5,435 bases of DNA, from assembly GCA_019243975.1 (NCBI GenBank), contig JAFATL010000079.1, positions 1-5,435 on the forward strand, given 5' to 3'. Shown here in pieces: positions 4,631 to 5,435 of the stretch. This DNA comes from Actinomycetota bacterium (GTDB lineage Bacteria; Actinomycetota; Acidimicrobiia; Acidimicrobiales; JAFATL01). The position numbers and the translations under genes were made by a program. The stretch's first letter is position 1, and the number at the start of each line of letters is the position of its first letter. The notes beneath the pieces are model-generated. The model had not been told where the DNA came from and did no database searches. It saw nothing but the letters and a program-made list of their open reading frames with translations.

Positions 4631-5435
4631 ATGGCCGATACGGGGCCCGGCCCGGCCGGGCCACCCAGCGGTATGGAGGCCGTCGCCACCGCCCCGTTCG
4701 ACGACGAGATGCTGGCCGGGGTCCTCCCCTACGGCACGGAGCGAACCGTGGCCCGCGGCGACGTGCTCTACCAGGCGGGCGACGAGGCGGCGCCGTTCGT
4801 GGTCGTGTTGGAGGGTGAGGCCGAGGTGGTGCGGGCCAGCGAGAGCGACGACGCCATCGTGGCCACCCGCGGCGCCAACGGCTTCCTCGGCGAGCTCAAC
4901 CTGCTGACCGGGCAACGCCCCTACCTCACGGCCCGCATGGCCACCGACGGCCGGGTACTGGTGATCGAGCCCGACGCGTTCCGACAGCTCATGAGCGCCA
5001 AGCCCGACGTGTCCGACATCGTGTTCCGCGCCTTCGTCGCCCGCCGGCAGTTGCTCCGCTCGGGCGAAGGGGCGACCGCCATCCGCATCGTCGGCTCGCG
5101 CTACTCGTCGGAGGCGATGGCCTTGCGGGCGTATGCCAACCGGGTGCGGGTGCCGCACACGTGGGTCGATTTGGAGGACGTCGACGACCCCGCGCGGTTC
5201 CTGGCCGACATCGACGCCACCGCCGACGACGTGCCCCTGGTCGACACGCCCACGGCCCGTTTGCGGAAGCCCACGCCCGGCGAGTTCGCCCATCACATCG
5301 GCCTCACCTACACCGCCGTGCCCGGCTTCCACGCCGACCTGGTGGTGGTCGGGTGCGGGCCCGCGGGCCTGGCCGCCTCCGTGTACGGCGCGTCGGAAGG
5401 CCTGGAGACCGTCGCCCTCGACGGCGTCGGCCCGG
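4631..5435 (+). CDS. Partial fusion: cNMP-binding domain, cysteine-free thioredoxin-like domain, thioredoxin-reductase-like FAD oxidoreductase
   Basis: From ATG 4631 the frame stays open for 268 codons to the right edge, so the C-terminus is missing. Residues about 22-140 form a CRP/CAP-type beta-barrel: VLYQAGDEAAPFVVVLEGEAEV, then the phosphate-binding-cassette region FLGELNLLTGQR at 85-96. Residues about 149-225 resemble a thioredoxin fold: IRIVGSRYSS, a VP at 201-202 in the usual cis-Pro position, and an elA-like end EFAHHIGL. The CxxC site is replaced (SRYSS). From 236 the strand DLVVVGCGPAGLAAS carries the GxGxxG dinucleotide-binding fingerprint of FAD-dependent thioredoxin-reductase-like enzymes. 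No helix-turn-helix follows the cNMP domain, so this is not a CRP-type transcription factor. An in-frame stop at 4619-4621 bars any earlier start; ATG 4673 is a possible later one. Similar cNMP/TrxR fusions are annotated in bacteria, and their role is poorly defined. Confidence 0.93.
   Translation, partial: MADTGPGPAGPPSGMEAVATAPFDDEMLAGVLPYGTERTVARGDVLYQAGDEAAPFVVVLEGEAEVVRASESDDAIVATRGANGFLGELNLLTGQRPYLTARMATDGRVLVIEPDAFRQLMSAKPDVSDIVFRAFVARRQLLRSGEGATAIRIVGSRYSSEAMALRAYANRVRVPHTWVDLEDVDDPARFLADIDATADDVPLVDTPTARLRKPTPGEFAHHIGLTYTAVPGFHADLVVVGCGPAGLAASVYGASEGLETVALDGVGP

Noticed and set aside
4593..4907. Plus-strand frame of 104 codons overlapping the start of the cNMP gene
   Set aside because: It is an out-of-frame shadow of the cNMP-domain frame and its product is Arg/Ser/Pro-rich without a domain.
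4631..5050. Calling the cNMP-domain gene a CRP/FNR transcription regulator
   Set aside because: No helix-turn-helix follows the barrel; the chain continues into a thioredoxin-like fold and an FAD-binding Rossmann motif.
4211..5332. Minus-strand frame of 373 codons opposite the cNMP/flavoprotein gene
   Set aside because: It spans the divergent intergenic region and opposes recognisable domains on both sides. The peptide is His/Gly/Arg-rich.

Overview
The window is very GC-rich with strongly G/C-biased third codon positions, few recognisable Shine-Dalgarno sequences and tightly packed genes. This fits a high-GC actinobacterium-like genome (inference; the species cannot be named from this sequence). 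No rRNA, tRNA, CRISPR array, insertion sequence or phage gene was seen. No gene-free stretch exceeds about 120 bases.

Layout. (a) At the left edge, a minus-strand gene probably starts at base 93 and runs out of the window. It is head-to-head with (b) a plus-strand polytopic membrane protein (92-1408) that resembles GT-C-type membrane glycosyltransferases in layout only. (c) A convergent minus-strand pair is read from 4512 down to 1365. The first gene is a large fusion: an NAD-dependent sugar epimerase/dehydratase (extended SDR), then three predicted membrane helices, then a NodB-like polysaccharide deacetylase domain whose metal-binding and catalytic motifs are almost all lost. Ten bases further on is a DegT/DnrJ/EryC1/StrS-family PLP aminotransferase, whose 3' end overlaps the membrane protein gene by 44 bases. 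(d) A 118-base divergent intergenic region (4513-4630) carries an imperfect dyad and two candidate -10 elements placed for leaderless transcripts. (e) From 4631 to the right edge is the N-terminal part of a plus-strand fusion: a cyclic-nucleotide-binding (CRP/CAP-like) domain, a cysteine-free thioredoxin-like domain, and the start of a thioredoxin-reductase-like FAD/NAD(P) flavoprotein.

How the genes may work together (inference). The epimerase-type SDR and the DegT-family aminotransferase form a likely operon for making or modifying an amino or deoxy nucleotide sugar. The NodB-like domain is predicted to lie outside the membrane, where it could bind rather than deacetylate glycan. The neighbouring membrane protein could be a glycosyltransferase of the same surface-polysaccharide pathway. 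The divergent flavoprotein gene looks functionally separate (redox or nucleotide-responsive signalling), although it shares the intergenic control region.

The most unusual objects are the SDR-membrane-pseudo-deacetylase fusion, the cNMP/thioredoxin-like/flavoprotein fusion, and a 24-base tandem duplication sitting on the convergent gene overlap.
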